A DNA stretch of 64,000 nucleotides from Pantoea sp. Cy-639 (GTDB taxonomy: Bacteria; Pseudomonadota; Gammaproteobacteria; Pseudomonadales; Pseudomonadaceae): assembly GCF_011752525.1 (NCBI RefSeq), contig NZ_VWXI01000016.1:62001-126000 (forward strand), read 5' to 3'. Under the pieces are notes generated by a model. That model saw nothing but the letters and a program-made list of their open reading frames with translations, was not told the DNA's origin and did not search any database. The translations under genes and the position numbers were made by a program. Of the stretch, positions 33,301 through 42,816 are shown one piece after another (the stretch's first letter is position 1; every line of letters begins with the position of its first letter).

Positions 33301-34836
33301 ATGCCAATTGAAACCAAGGTGCCTAGTCAGATTCCAACGAACCTGGAAGCCTGGATAAAGCTGCTCGACGGGGTTCGCGTACCGGTTCCGAAGGAAAGCC
33401 ACGACCGCGTCCTGCAAGCCATCAATGATAGTCGACGCTCACTGCGCGACATCGCCGAGCTGATGCAGGACAGCCCCGCGCTGGTGCTGTGCGTGATGCG
33501 CGAGGCCAACCATTCGGCCAACGCCAGCCTGAGCGAGCCGGCCGAGAGCCTGGAGATCGCCCTCAACCGCCTTGGCCTGGCCCGTACCAGCCAATTGCTG
33601 GCACGCCTACCGTCGCTACCGGGGGACGACATCCCGCCAGTGCTGCGCCAGTTCCTGCTGATCAGCCAGCATGCCACCCAGCAGGCCAACGGCCTGTTCG
33701 CCAGCCGCCTGGCGCGCCTGTGGCAGGAAATCCACTGGGGCAGCCTGCTGTTCCTGTCACCCATGTGGCCACTGGCCCTGGCCTACCCCAAGCTCCTCGA
33801 TACCTGGGAGCTGCGGGTCATCCACAAAGGCGAGGACGCCGCGGTGGTCGAGCAGGAGCTGTTCGGCGTGCGCCTGATGCTGCTGTGCCAGCGCCTGGCC
33901 GAGCACTGGCGCCTGCCCGAGTGGGTCACCCAGGGCTATCGCCTGTTGCTCGAGGAACGCGAGCAACTGGCCCAGGTGCTGAGCATCGCCCGCGAACCGG
34001 ACCCGCTCCAGCAACAGCAGCGCCTGGACGACGAGCCGGCACTGCGCCGCTGGTTCAACCAGCCACCCAACACCGTGCTGCTGGCCAACGGCCTGGCCCT
34101 GGCCGCCCAGGTCGGCTGGGACAACCCGCACCTGCTGCGCTGGCAACTGCTCACCGCGCTGTACCTGCAGACCACCCTCGACGACGTTCAGCAGCAGGTC
34201 CACCAGCAAGCCGCGGCGAGCGCCCGCCACCATGCCCGTCACGCGCTGTTCCACCCGGCCGAGGCGCTGATCTGGCCCTGGCATCAGCGCCGTCCACATC
34301 CGGACATGCTCACCCCGCCGCCACCGAGCACCGAGGATCTTGGCCGCTGGCGCAAGCTGTGCCAGGAACTGCTGGCCCAACCCAGCCCCTTCACCAACAC
34401 CGTGCACCTGGCTACCCAGGCCCGCGAAGCCCTGCTGGCCTGTGGCATGCAACGTGTGATGCTGCTGAGCCTGGACAAGGCCAGCGACTACCTGCGCGTG
34501 CAGCAGACCGCCGGCTTGCCGAAAGAGGCCGGGGCCATCGCCTTGCCAGTAGCGCAGAACCGGCTGTTGCAAAAACTCATGGAAAAGGCCGGGCAACTGC
34601 GTCTTACACCGGATAACCACGCCCAGTTCAGCGCCTTGCTGCCGGCACCGCTGCGCGCGTTCTTTCGCAGCGAGCACCTGCTGCTGCGCTCACTGGCCGT
34701 CGCCGATCAAGTGTTGATGCTGGTGGTGGCAGACCAGGACGGCAAGCCACTGGCCGATGTCAGCGTGCAGGCCTTCGGCAAGACCGCGCAATGCATCGAG
34801 CGCGCACTGACGCTGTTCGCCACCCGCAACGCCTGA
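33301..34836 (+). CDS. HDOD-domain protein
   Basis: Cytoplasmic protein of 511 aa with an N-terminal HDOD domain (about residues 20-230): LRDIAELMQDSPALVLCVMREAN and ALNRLGLARTSQLLARL match the family. The later part, about 380-500, is probably GAF-like (hydrophobic strand pattern MLLSLDKASDYLRV). No EAL, GGDEF or HD-GYP motif is present. HDOD proteins act in signalling, motility and stress; its ligand is unknown. The frame opens at a TTG at 33217, but that lies over the motAB promoter; the ATG at 33301 is preferred. It diverges from motA, so motility control is a possible link. Confidence 0.85.
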   Translation: MPIETKVPSQIPTNLEAWIKLLDGVRVPVPKESHDRVLQAINDSRRSLRDIAELMQDSPALVLCVMREANHSANASLSEPAESLEIALNRLGLARTSQLLARLPSLPGDDIPPVLRQFLLISQHATQQANGLFASRLARLWQEIHWGSLLFLSPMWPLALAYPKLLDTWELRVIHKGEDAAVVEQELFGVRLMLLCQRLAEHWRLPEWVTQGYRLLLEEREQLAQVLSIAREPDPLQQQQRLDDEPALRRWFNQPPNTVLLANGLALAAQVGWDNPHLLRWQLLTALYLQTTLDDVQQQVHQQAAASARHHARHALFHPAEALIWPWHQRRPHPDMLTPPPPSTEDLGRWRKLCQELLAQPSPFTNTVHLATQAREALLACGMQRVMLLSLDKASDYLRVQQTAGLPKEAGAIALPVAQNRLLQKLMEKAGQLRLTPDNHAQFSALLPAPLRAFFRSEHLLLRSLAVADQVLMLVVADQDGKPLADVSVQAFGKTAQCIERALTLFATRNA

Positions 34837-34880
34837 CCCTTGCGCTACAATCGCCCCTCTTTCCACCCTGGAGAACGTGG

Positions 34881-35690
34881 ATGACTGACTTTTCCGGCCT
34901 GCCCCTGGTGATCGAGCCCCAGGACTTGCTGCCGCGCCTGGATTCGCCGCAACTGATCCTGGTCGACCTGACCAGCGCCAATCGCTATGGCAGCGGGCAT
35001 GTCCCCGGGGCCCGCTTCGTCGATCCCAAGCGCACCCAGCTAGGCCAGCCGCCGGCGCCAGGCCTGTTGCCAGCCCGGGCCGATCTGGAAAAACTGTTCG
35101 GCGAGCTGGGCCATCGCGACGACGCGGTCTACGTGGTCTACGACGACGAAGGTGGCGGCTGGGCCGGACGCTTCATCTGGCTGCTCGACGTGATCGGCCA
35201 CAAGGCCTACCACTACCTGAACGGCGGTATCCAGGCCTGGCCGGCGGACCAGTTGTCCAGCGACACGCCCGCAAACGCCGGTGGCCCGGTCAGCCTGCAG
35301 TTGCACCCGGAGCCGACCGCCACCCGCGAGTACATCCAGAGCCGCCTCGGCGCTGCCGACCTGGTCATCTGGGATGCCCGCGGGCCGCTGGAATACAGTG
35401 GCGAGAAAGTACTGGCCGCCAAGGGCGGACACATTCCCGGCGCGATCAACTTCGAGTGGACCGCCGGCATGGACCTCAACGACCACCTGCGTATCCGCAA
35501 GGACATCGCCAAAGTCCTGCAAGATCTGGGCATCACCCCTGACAAGGAAGTGATCACCCACTGCCAGACCCACCACCGCTCCGGCTTCACCTACCTCGTG
35601 GCCAAAGCCCTCGGCTATCCACGGGTCAAGGGTTATGCCGGTTCCTGGGGCGAATGGGGCAACCACCCCGACACGCCCGTAGAAGTTTAA
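34881..35690 (+). CDS. rhdA: Rhodanese-type sulfurtransferase (RhdA-like)
   Basis: Two-domain rhodanese that moves a sulfane sulfur from thiosulfate to a thiophilic acceptor. The 269-aa product has an N-terminal inactive domain and a C-terminal domain with the active-site loop HCQTHHRS around Cys228. The loop CQTHHR is the form known from Azotobacter RhdA, unlike the CRxGx[R/T] of most rhodaneses. The ATG at 34881 has ggag about 9 nt upstream; the longer frame overlaps the HDOD gene. psd follows 9 nt later, so the two are probably co-transcribed. Confidence 0.92.
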   Translation: MTDFSGLPLVIEPQDLLPRLDSPQLILVDLTSANRYGSGHVPGARFVDPKRTQLGQPPAPGLLPARADLEKLFGELGHRDDAVYVVYDDEGGGWAGRFIWLLDVIGHKAYHYLNGGIQAWPADQLSSDTPANAGGPVSLQLHPEPTATREYIQSRLGAADLVIWDARGPLEYSGEKVLAAKGGHIPGAINFEWTAGMDLNDHLRIRKDIAKVLQDLGITPDKEVITHCQTHHRSGFTYLVAKALGYPRVKGYAGSWGEWGNHPDTPVEV

Positions 35691-35699
35691 GGACGCACC

Positions 35700-36563
35700 A
35701 TGAAATCCCGTCTGTTCATCATCAGCCAGTACCTGCTGCCGCACCACCTGCTGTCACGGCTGGCCGGCTGCGTCGCCGAATGCCGCGCACGCTGGTTCAA
35801 GAACGCCTTCACCGCCTGGTTCGCCAAGCGCTACCAGGTGAACATGTCCGAGGCGCTGGTCGAGGACCTCACCGCCTACGAACACTTCAACGCCTTCTTC
35901 ACCCGTGCCCTGAAGCCCGGCGCCCGCCCGCTGGACGAGACCCCCGGCGCCATCCTGTGCCCGGCCGACGGCGCGGTCAGCCAACTCGGCCCGATCGAGC
36001 ATGGCCGCATTTTCCAGGCCAAGGGCCACAGCTTCAGCGCCCTGGAACTGCTCGGCGGCGACCCGGCCCTGGCGGCCCCATTCATGGGCGGCGAGTTCGC
36101 CACCATCTACCTGTCGCCCAAGGACTACCATCGCGTGCACATGCCGCTGGCCGGCACCCTGCGCGAGATGGTCTACGTGCCTGGCCGGCTGTTCTCGGTC
36201 AACCAGACCACCGCGGAAAACGTGCCCGAGCTGTTCGCCCGCAACGAGCGCGTGGTCTGCCTGTTCGACACCGAGCGCGGCCCGATGGCCGTGGTGCTGG
36301 TCGGCGCGATGATCGTGGCCTCGATCGAGACCGTCTGGGCCGGCCTGGTCACTCCGCCGAAGCGTGAGCTGAAGACCTTCCGCTACGACGAAGCCAGCCG
36401 TGCGCCGATCCACCTGGAGAAAGGCGCCGAGCTGGGACGCTTCAAGCTGGGTTCGACGGCAATCGTGCTGTTCGGGCCAGAGCAGGTGAAGTGGGCCGAG
36501 ACCCTCGGCGCAGGCTCCGCGGTGCGCATGGGCGAGCTGCTGGCAGTGCCTTCCCAGGCCTGA
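35700..36563 (+). CDS. psd: Phosphatidylserine decarboxylase
   Basis: Membrane-associated pyruvoyl enzyme that makes phosphatidylethanolamine. The 287-aa proenzyme has the self-cleavage LGST motif near the C-terminus; Ser252 would become the pyruvoyl group of the alpha subunit. CPADGAV and DYHRVHMPLAG are family marks. It lies 9 nt after the rhodanese gene and ends at a strong terminator. The rhodanese-psd pairing is conserved in Pseudomonas. Confidence 0.97.
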   Translation: MKSRLFIISQYLLPHHLLSRLAGCVAECRARWFKNAFTAWFAKRYQVNMSEALVEDLTAYEHFNAFFTRALKPGARPLDETPGAILCPADGAVSQLGPIEHGRIFQAKGHSFSALELLGGDPALAAPFMGGEFATIYLSPKDYHRVHMPLAGTLREMVYVPGRLFSVNQTTAENVPELFARNERVVCLFDTERGPMAVVLVGAMIVASIETVWAGLVTPPKRELKTFRYDEASRAPIHLEKGAELGRFKLGSTAIVLFGPEQVKWAETLGAGSAVRMGELLAVPSQA

Positions 36564-36577
36564 ACCTGACGCCATGC

Positions 36578-36605
36578 AAAAGGCCCTGCAGATGCAGGGC
36601 CTTTT
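36578..36605. terminator. Bidirectional terminator psd/serB
   Basis: aaaaggccctgca-ga-tgcagggcctttt forms a perfect 13-bp stem with flanking A and T runs, so it can end transcripts from both strands between psd (+) and serB (-). Confidence 0.88.
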
Positions 36606-36654
36606 CGTTTGTGTCGCTATCTGACGCAACGCTCGCAGCAGGCGTCAGCGGGAC

Positions 36655-37869
36655 TCAACTGCGCGTGTCACGATCGCGCACGCCAAGCAGGTACAGCACA
36701 CCATCCAGGCCAAGGGTCGAGATGGCCTGCTTGGCCGACTGGCGTACCAGCGGCTTGGCGCGGAAGGCTACACCCAGGCCGGCCAGGGACAGCATCGGCA
36801 AGTCGTTGGCGCCGTCGCCGACAGCGATGGTCTGCTCCAGTTGCAGGCCCTCTTCGCTGGCCAGTTGCTGCAGCAGGTCGGCCTTGCGCTGGGCATCGAC
36901 GATCGGCTCGACGGCAACGCCGGTCACCTTGCCGTCGACCACTTCCAGTTCGTTGGCGAACACGTAGTCGATCCCCAGACGCGCCTGTACCTGCCTGGCG
37001 AAGTAGGAGAAGCCACCCGACAGGATCGCCGTCTTGTAGCCCAGGCGCTTGAGCTCGGCGAACAGATGCTCGGCCCCCTCGGTCAGGCGCAGCGAGGCGC
37101 CGATCTGATCGAGCACGCTCACGTCCAGGCCCTTGAGCAGCGCCATGCGCTCCTTGAAGCTGGCGCGAAAATCCAGTTCGCCACGCATGGCGCGCTCGGT
37201 GATCGCCGACACCTGCTCGCCGACGCCCGCGGCCTTGGCCAGCTCATCGATCACTTCGGCCTCGATCAGCGTCGAGTCCATGTCGAACACTGCCAGACGG
37301 CGGTTGCGGCGGAACAAGTCGTCACGCTGGAAGGCGATATCGATGTTCAGCTCCTCGGACAAGGCGAAGAACGCCGCACGCAGGCCCTGGGCATCGCCTG
37401 GCTCGCCACGCACGGAAATCTCCAGTGCGGACTTGCCCTTGCCGGCCGGGGCGTCCAGCGCCACGCGGGCCGAAAGGCGCTCGATGCGCTCGATGGTCAG
37501 GCCGGACTGGCTGATGATTGCACTGACCCGCTGCAACTGCTCCGGCGTGACCCGGCGACTGAGCAGGGTCACGATATGGCGTGCCTCGCCCTGGCTGTCG
37601 GCCCAGTGCTGGTAGTCGGCCTCGGAGATCGGCGTGTAGCGCGCCTGCAGGTTCAGCTCATGAGCCTTGGACTGCACGCTCTGAAGCAGCGCGGTGGCCA
37701 CTTCGTTGTCGGGAATGTCGACCAGAATGCCGAACGACAAGGTGCCGTGCATCACCGCCAGGCCAATGTCGAGGATGTTCACACCGCCCTGGAGCAGGAC
37801 GCCGGTGATAGCCGCGGTAAGACCTGGACGGTCTTCACCAGTGATGTTGATCAGGACGATTTCGCGCAA
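36655..37869 (-). CDS. serB: Phosphoserine phosphatase SerB
   Basis: HAD phosphatase for the last step of serine synthesis. N-terminal ACT-like domains (MREIVLINITGEDRPGL..., about 1-85, and a second one to about 170) precede the catalytic part FDMDSTLIEAEVIDELAK and GDGANDLPMLSLAG. Two starts are possible. An ATG at 37902 is poorly supported. A TTG at 37869 has ggag 7 nt upstream and matches the family N-terminus, so it is chosen; the product is 404 aa. It converges with psd and diverges from the AhpA-like gene over about 130 nt. Confidence 0.93.
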   Translation of the reverse strand: MREIVLINITGEDRPGLTAAITGVLLQGGVNILDIGLAVMHGTLSFGILVDIPDNEVATALLQSVQSKAHELNLQARYTPISEADYQHWADSQGEARHIVTLLSRRVTPEQLQRVSAIISQSGLTIERIERLSARVALDAPAGKGKSALEISVRGEPGDAQGLRAAFFALSEELNIDIAFQRDDLFRRNRRLAVFDMDSTLIEAEVIDELAKAAGVGEQVSAITERAMRGELDFRASFKERMALLKGLDVSVLDQIGASLRLTEGAEHLFAELKRLGYKTAILSGGFSYFARQVQARLGIDYVFANELEVVDGKVTGVAVEPIVDAQRKADLLQQLASEEGLQLEQTIAVGDGANDLPMLSLAGLGVAFRAKPLVRQSAKQAISTLGLDGVLYLLGVRDRDTRS

Positions 37870-38005
37870 GACCGGGCTCCGACTTCGATGAAAAATGCGC
37901 ATTCTACCGATTTTCCATGACCGTCGGGCACCAACGATACTTTGCCGACAAATCCGGGCTCGCTATACTGCGCAGCAACTTTCTCGCCACGAAGAGCCGC
38001 GCTCT

Positions 38006-39466
38006 GTGAACCGGCCCACGCCAGTCAAACCCGACAACTTCTTCCTGATGATCTACCGAGCCCTGAGCCAGCGCCGTATCCCCCTGGCCCTGCGTATCGC
38101 CAGCCACAACATCTTCCTGGTGGCCCTGGCCCTGGTGATCTACGCCTGCGTGATGGGCCTGCAGTTCAAGCAGGCCATGCACGAGCAGGCCGATGCCGTG
38201 GGCCAGAGCCTGACCACGCAGACGGCCACCTCGGCCACCGAGCTGCTGGTGTCCAACGACATCCTCAGCCTCAACGTGCTGCTCGGCAACCTGGTGAAGA
38301 ACCCGCTGGTGGCCCACGCCGCCATCTACAGCGTGGACAACCGCATCCTCGCCGAAGCCGGCCAGCGCCCGCGCAACAGCCTGCTGGGCGATTCCGACGG
38401 CCTGTACCAGACCAAGATCACCTTCCAGGATGTGACCGCCGGGCAGTTGCGCATCAGCCTGGACATGAACCAGTTCCAGCAGCCGATGCTGATCAGCCTG
38501 CAGAGCATGGGCATCCTGGCCGCCATCCTGCTGGCGCTCGCCCTGACCCTGAGCCTGCGCCTGGGCCGCTTCATCTCCACGCCGCTGCTGCAACTGCGGG
38601 TATGGCTGCGTGACCCGCATCCCTACACGCCGGCGATCGAGCGCCAGGACGAGATCGGTGACCTGGCCCGCCAGCTGCACGCCCGCCTGGCCCCGCCACC
38701 ACCACCGGAGCCCGAGGAAGAAGAGCAAGACGACTTCGACGACCTGCACGACGCCCAGCCGGCCCCCAAGCTGGCGCCGAAAGCCAAGGTCGTGGCCCAG
38801 GTACAGGACGAGCACGAGGACGACGACGCCTTCGCCGACCTGATGGAAGAACAGCCTGCGCCAGCCAAGCCGGTCGCCATCGAGTCCGACGAGCCGCAAA
38901 GCAGTGCCGTGCTGGCCGTGCAACTGGGCTCTCAGGAGCAACTGCGTCGCCTGCCGCGCACTCGCCTGACCGAGCTGCTGGAGCGCTACCGTGACTGCCT
39001 CGAGCAGGCCGCATCGCTGTACGAAGGGGAAATCCACACACTGAACGACGGCAGCACCCTGCTGTTGTTCCACAGCCGCGACTGCGGCGAGGACTACCTG
39101 ACCAACGCCATCTGCTGTGGCGAGCTGCTGCGCGCCCTGGGCCACGCCCTGCAGATCGAGGTCGCCGACAGCGGCATCACCCTCCAGTTGCAACTGGGCC
39201 TGGTACTGGCCGACGACCTGCAAGGCATGGATCAGGTCGACCTGCTGATGACCGAACAGGCCCAGGACGCCCTGGCCCTGTCGCAGCACAGCCGCAACCT
39301 GCTGTTGGTGGAGCGCCGGATCAGCGACGACGCGTTGATCCGCCAGCGCGCACGCATCCGCCCGATCGCCAGCCCCGAAGGCGCCTGCTGTGTCGAGCGG
39401 CTGATGGAGCCCTACCCGTCGATGCTGGAACGCCAACTGGCGCGCATGCACGAACACCGGGCCTGA
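38006..39466 (+). CDS. AhpA/YtjB (SMP_2-like) membrane protein
   Basis: 486-aa protein with two membrane helices (about residues 30-50 and 168-186) bracketing a periplasmic region. A HAMP-like segment and a striking Pro/Glu/Asp-rich linker (PPPPPEPEEEEQDDFDD, about 230-250) follow. The C-terminal cytoplasmic domain resembles an adenylate/guanylate-cyclase-like fold by strand pattern only. The family sits next to serB in many gammaproteobacteria (YtjB in E. coli). The start is a GTG at 38006, with an Ala/Gly-rich aagag upstream. A later ATG at 38048 lacks any ribosome site. Function unknown; membrane signalling is a guess. Confidence 0.82.
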   Translation: MNRPTPVKPDNFFLMIYRALSQRRIPLALRIASHNIFLVALALVIYACVMGLQFKQAMHEQADAVGQSLTTQTATSATELLVSNDILSLNVLLGNLVKNPLVAHAAIYSVDNRILAEAGQRPRNSLLGDSDGLYQTKITFQDVTAGQLRISLDMNQFQQPMLISLQSMGILAAILLALALTLSLRLGRFISTPLLQLRVWLRDPHPYTPAIERQDEIGDLARQLHARLAPPPPPEPEEEEQDDFDDLHDAQPAPKLAPKAKVVAQVQDEHEDDDAFADLMEEQPAPAKPVAIESDEPQSSAVLAVQLGSQEQLRRLPRTRLTELLERYRDCLEQAASLYEGEIHTLNDGSTLLLFHSRDCGEDYLTNAICCGELLRALGHALQIEVADSGITLQLQLGLVLADDLQGMDQVDLLMTEQAQDALALSQHSRNLLLVERRISDDALIRQRARIRPIASPEGACCVERLMEPYPSMLERQLARMHEHRA

Positions 39467-39514
39467 CGATCCGTAGCAGCAGGCCTCTGAAAACGGGCCT
39501 TGCGGGAACAGGCT

Positions 39515-39555
39515 TTGTGGGGGCGGGTCTTGAGCGGGCTTGCCCCGCAATAGCT
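39515..39555. repeat. REP-like element
   Basis: A single degenerate copy of the Pseudomonas REP core (tgggggcgggtct, then gcgggcttgccccgcaatagc) lies in the convergent gap after the AhpA-like gene. It shares the gcggggcaag core, in reverse, with the pair at 12208-12286. Confidence 0.55.
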
Positions 39556-39621
39556 TCCGGGAGCCTGCCGCCATGCGCGGCAAGCCCCTCGTACATTGCC
39601 CTGCCCACTTGCGACACCCAC

Positions 39622-39650
39622 AAAAAAGCCCGCATCGCTGCGGGCTTTTT
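39622..39650. terminator. Bidirectional terminator
   Basis: aagcccgca-tcgc-tgcgggctt with flanking A6 and T5 runs lies between the AhpA-like gene (+) and the PqiC-like gene (-). It is a textbook two-way intrinsic terminator. Confidence 0.9.
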
Positions 39651-39662
39651 CTTGTCTACGGT

Positions 39663-40373
39663 TCAGAACCGATAGACTTCCATGTCGGTACGGATCGGCG
39701 AAGCCATCGGAATCTTCGGTTTCTCCGGCTCCTTCTTCACCTGTACCGGCGCGGCCTGCCGACGTGGCGCTTCCTCGGCAACGGCCGGCTGGTTGGCCAG
39801 CGGCTTGACCGCGACACTCAGCTGTTCGGCCAGTTTCTGCAGCAGTTGCCCCTGGGCCTGGACCTGGGCCGACTCGCTGCCTTCGTGCGGCTGCTCGAGG
39901 TGGACGATGCGGTTGTCGCGCACCTTGCCACGACGGTCCAGGACACGCCATTGGGCATCGAGAATAGCGGGCTGGTTCTTGCCGGAATCCAGCCGGGTGA
40001 TCGACAGCAGCACCTGCACGTCGGGAGTGAAACCGGCGGTTGCCGGCGCCAGCACGACGCGCTGGCTGTCCAGGCGCCAGGCCAGCTGGCGAACCAGCAA
40101 TTGATCGATATCCGACGAAAGGCTGCCGGCCCAACGACCGTCGGTCGCCGCAGTCAGGCTGCCATCGTTCTGGCGCTGCAGGAATGTTTCGCGTTGCAGG
40201 TAGTCGGCCACGGAAACGGGGCCAAGCACCACGGCCATACCCGACGCCTGCGAAGGCTGGCCGGGATCACCGCTGTCGAGCTGATAGAGGGCAACCGGCT
40301 GGTGCATGCTGCACCCGCTCAGGCCCAGCAGGCCAGTCATCAACAGCGCAAATGGAAGGCGCAGAAATCTCAT
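39663..40373 (-). CDS. PqiC-like (ABC-transport auxiliary) lipoprotein
   Basis: Outer-membrane lipoprotein of the PqiC/DUF330 group, part of MCE-type lipid transport systems. The 236-aa product has a lipoprotein signal peptide with lipobox LSGC; Cys21 is the lipidation site. The core (ALYQLDSG, VVLGPVSVADYLQR, DIDQLLVRQLAWRL) matches the family. The C-terminal ~50 residues are Pro/Lys/Glu-rich. It stands alone: no pqiA/pqiB or MCE gene is adjacent, so its partner must lie elsewhere. parC ends 174 nt upstream on the same strand. Confidence 0.85.
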   Translation of the reverse strand: MRFLRLPFALLMTGLLGLSGCSMHQPVALYQLDSGDPGQPSQASGMAVVLGPVSVADYLQRETFLQRQNDGSLTAATDGRWAGSLSSDIDQLLVRQLAWRLDSQRVVLAPATAGFTPDVQVLLSITRLDSGKNQPAILDAQWRVLDRRGKVRDNRIVHLEQPHEGSESAQVQAQGQLLQKLAEQLSVAVKPLANQPAVAEEAPRRQAAPVQVKKEPEKPKIPMASPIRTDMEVYRF

Positions 40374-40505
40374 TCATCCCATCCAGGCGGCCGTCACGGA
40401 CTGACCGCAGTGATACTCGTGTAGATTCATACCGGCACTCGGCCACGCCGGCGCCGCGAGGGGCCTATCATCCGCGAAATGAAGGCCCGACTCCAGCATT
40501 TCCGC

Positions 40506-40534
40506 CTGAAACGGCGCTGAAAGCGCCGCTTCAG
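40506..40534 (-). terminator. Hairpin after parC
   Basis: ctgaa-a-cggcgct and agcgccg-c-ttcag form a 12-bp stem with one mismatch, just past the parC stop. It lacks a T-run, so termination is uncertain. Confidence 0.5.
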
Positions 40535-40547
40535 AGATCTCGCACAC

Positions 40548-42806
40548 CTAGGCTGGGCTTTCCACCATCAGTGCATCCACCCGCTGGAAACCACGTGGCA
40601 ATTTGCTACCACGACGCCCCCGCTCACCCTTGTAGTGCTCGAGATCATCCGGCTTGAGAGACAGCGTACGCTTGCCAGCCTGCAATACAAGGGTCGAGCC
40701 CTCGCTGATCACTGCCAGGTCGGTGACGAACTCTTCACGGCTGGCCACCCGGTCACCGGGTACGCCAATGATCTTGTTGCCCTTGCCCTTGCCCAGCTGC
40801 GGCAGGTCGGCAACCTTGAACACCAGCAGGCGACCTTCGGTGGTCACCGCAGCCAACCAGTCCTGCTCACGCTCGGTCACCGGTCGTGGGGTCATGACCT
40901 TGGCACCGTTGGGCAGGCTGAGCAGCCCCTTGCCGGCCTTGTTCTTGGCCTGCAGGTCCTCACCCTTGACCACGAACCCGTAGCCGGCATCGGAAGCCAC
41001 CACGTACAGGGCGTCGTCTTCGGGCAGCAGCACGCACTCGAAGGTGGCGCCCGGTGGCGGGGTCAGGCGACCGGTCAGCGGCTCACCCTGGCCACGGGCC
41101 GATGGCAGGCTGTGGGCGGCCAGCGAGTAGCTACGCCCGGTGGAGTCGATCAGTACCGCAAATTGGTTCGAGCGTCCGGCCGCGGCAGCCTTGAAACCAT
41201 CGCCGGCCTTGTACGAAAGGCCAGTGGCGTCGATGTCATGGCCCTTGGCGCAACGCACCCAGCCCTTCTCCGACAGCACCACGGTGACGGGCTCGGTCGG
41301 CATCAGTTCGTTTTCCGACAGGGCCTTGGCCTCTGCGCGCTCGACGATCGGCGAGCGACGGTCGTCGCCGTAGGTCTCGGCATCCTTGATCAACTCGCTG
41401 CGCACCAGCTTGCGCAGCTTGCTGTCGCTGCCCAGCAACGCCAGCAGTTGCTTCTGTTCCTTGAGCAGCTCGTCCTGTTCGCCGCGGATCTTCATCTCTT
41501 CCAGGCGCGCCAGCTGGCGCAGGCGGGTCTCGAGGATGTAGTCGGCCTGGATCTCGCTCAGCTCGAAGCGAGCGATCAGCGCCTGCTTGGGATGCTCCTC
41601 GGTACGGATGATGTGGATCACTTCATCCAGGTTGAGGAACGCCGTCAGCAAGCCTTCCAACAGGTGCAGGCGCTTCTCGACCTTGTCCAGGCGATGCTGC
41701 AGGCGACGGCGAACGGTACCGATCCGGTATTCCAGCCACTCCAGCAGCAGCGCGCGCAGGCTCTTCAGCTGCGGACGGCCATCGAGGCCGATGATGTTGA
41801 CGTTGACCCGATAGGTGCTCTCCAGGTCGGTGGTAGCGAACAGGTGCTGCATCAGCTCGGCGGCATCGACACGGTTGGAGCGCGGGATGATGACGATGCG
41901 GCAGGGGTTCTCGTGGTCCGACTCGTCGCGCAGGTCAGCCACCATCGGCAGCTTCTTGGCCTGCATCTGCGCGGCGATCTGCTCCAGCACCTTGGCCCCG
42001 GAGACCTGGTGCGGCAGCGCGGTGACGATGATATCGCCATCCTCGATGCGGTAGACCGCGCGCATGCGGATCGAGCCCTTGCCGCTTTCGTACATCTTCA
42101 GGATGTCGGCGCGCGGGGTGACGATCTCGGCTTCGGTCGGATAGTCCGGGCCCTGGATGTGTTCGCACAACTGCTCGAGGGTAGCCTTGGGCTCGTCGAG
42201 CAGGCGCACGCAGGCGCTGGCCACCTCCCGCAGGTTGTGCGGCGGCACGTCGGTCGCCATGCCCACGGCGATGCCGGTGGTGCCGTTGAGCAGGATGTTC
42301 GGCAGCCGCGCCGGCAGTACGGCCGGCTCCTGCAGGGTGCCGTCGAAGTTCGGTACCCAGTCCACGGTGCCCTGGCCGAGCTCGCCGAGCAGCACTTCGG
42401 AATAGCGCGACAGCCGCGCCTCGGTATAACGCATGGCGGCGAACGACTTCGGATCGTCCGGCGCACCCCAGTTGCCCTGGCCATCGACCAGGGTGTAGCG
42501 GTAGCTGAACGGCTGGGCCATCAGCACCATGGCCTCGTAGCAGGCCGAGTCGCCGTGGGGGTGGAACTTGCCGAGCACGTCGCCGACGGTACGCGCCGAC
42601 TTCTTGTGCTTGGAATCGGCATCGAGCCCCAACTCGCTCATGGCATAGACGATGCGTCGCTGGACCGGCTTGAGGCCGTCACCGATGTGCGGCAGCGCGC
42701 GGTCCATGATCACGTACATGGAGTAGTTGAGGTAGGCCTGTTCGGTGAAGTCAGCCAGGGAACGGCGTTCGACGCCGTCGAGACTGAGTTCGAGTGAGTC
42801 GCTCAT
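40548..42806 (-). CDS. parC: DNA topoisomerase IV subunit A
   Basis: DNA-cleaving subunit of topoisomerase IV, which separates linked daughter chromosomes. The 752-aa product has the winged-helix and tower domains and a C-terminal beta-pinwheel. Catalytic Tyr127 lies in AAMRYTEARLS. The quinolone-resistance region is wild type: Ser87 and Glu91 (HPHGDSACYEAM) match the susceptible E. coli S80/E84. It ends a tightly packed run that begins with nudF and lies 10 nt after the retropepsin gene. Confidence 0.98.
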   Translation of the reverse strand: MSDSLELSLDGVERRSLADFTEQAYLNYSMYVIMDRALPHIGDGLKPVQRRIVYAMSELGLDADSKHKKSARTVGDVLGKFHPHGDSACYEAMVLMAQPFSYRYTLVDGQGNWGAPDDPKSFAAMRYTEARLSRYSEVLLGELGQGTVDWVPNFDGTLQEPAVLPARLPNILLNGTTGIAVGMATDVPPHNLREVASACVRLLDEPKATLEQLCEHIQGPDYPTEAEIVTPRADILKMYESGKGSIRMRAVYRIEDGDIIVTALPHQVSGAKVLEQIAAQMQAKKLPMVADLRDESDHENPCRIVIIPRSNRVDAAELMQHLFATTDLESTYRVNVNIIGLDGRPQLKSLRALLLEWLEYRIGTVRRRLQHRLDKVEKRLHLLEGLLTAFLNLDEVIHIIRTEEHPKQALIARFELSEIQADYILETRLRQLARLEEMKIRGEQDELLKEQKQLLALLGSDSKLRKLVRSELIKDAETYGDDRRSPIVERAEAKALSENELMPTEPVTVVLSEKGWVRCAKGHDIDATGLSYKAGDGFKAAAAGRSNQFAVLIDSTGRSYSLAAHSLPSARGQGEPLTGRLTPPPGATFECVLLPEDDALYVVASDAGYGFVVKGEDLQAKNKAGKGLLSLPNGAKVMTPRPVTEREQDWLAAVTTEGRLLVFKVADLPQLGKGKGNKIIGVPGDRVASREEFVTDLAVISEGSTLVLQAGKRTLSLKPDDLEHYKGERGRRGSKLPRGFQRVDALMVESPA

Positions 42807-42816
42807 GCGGGCCTCG

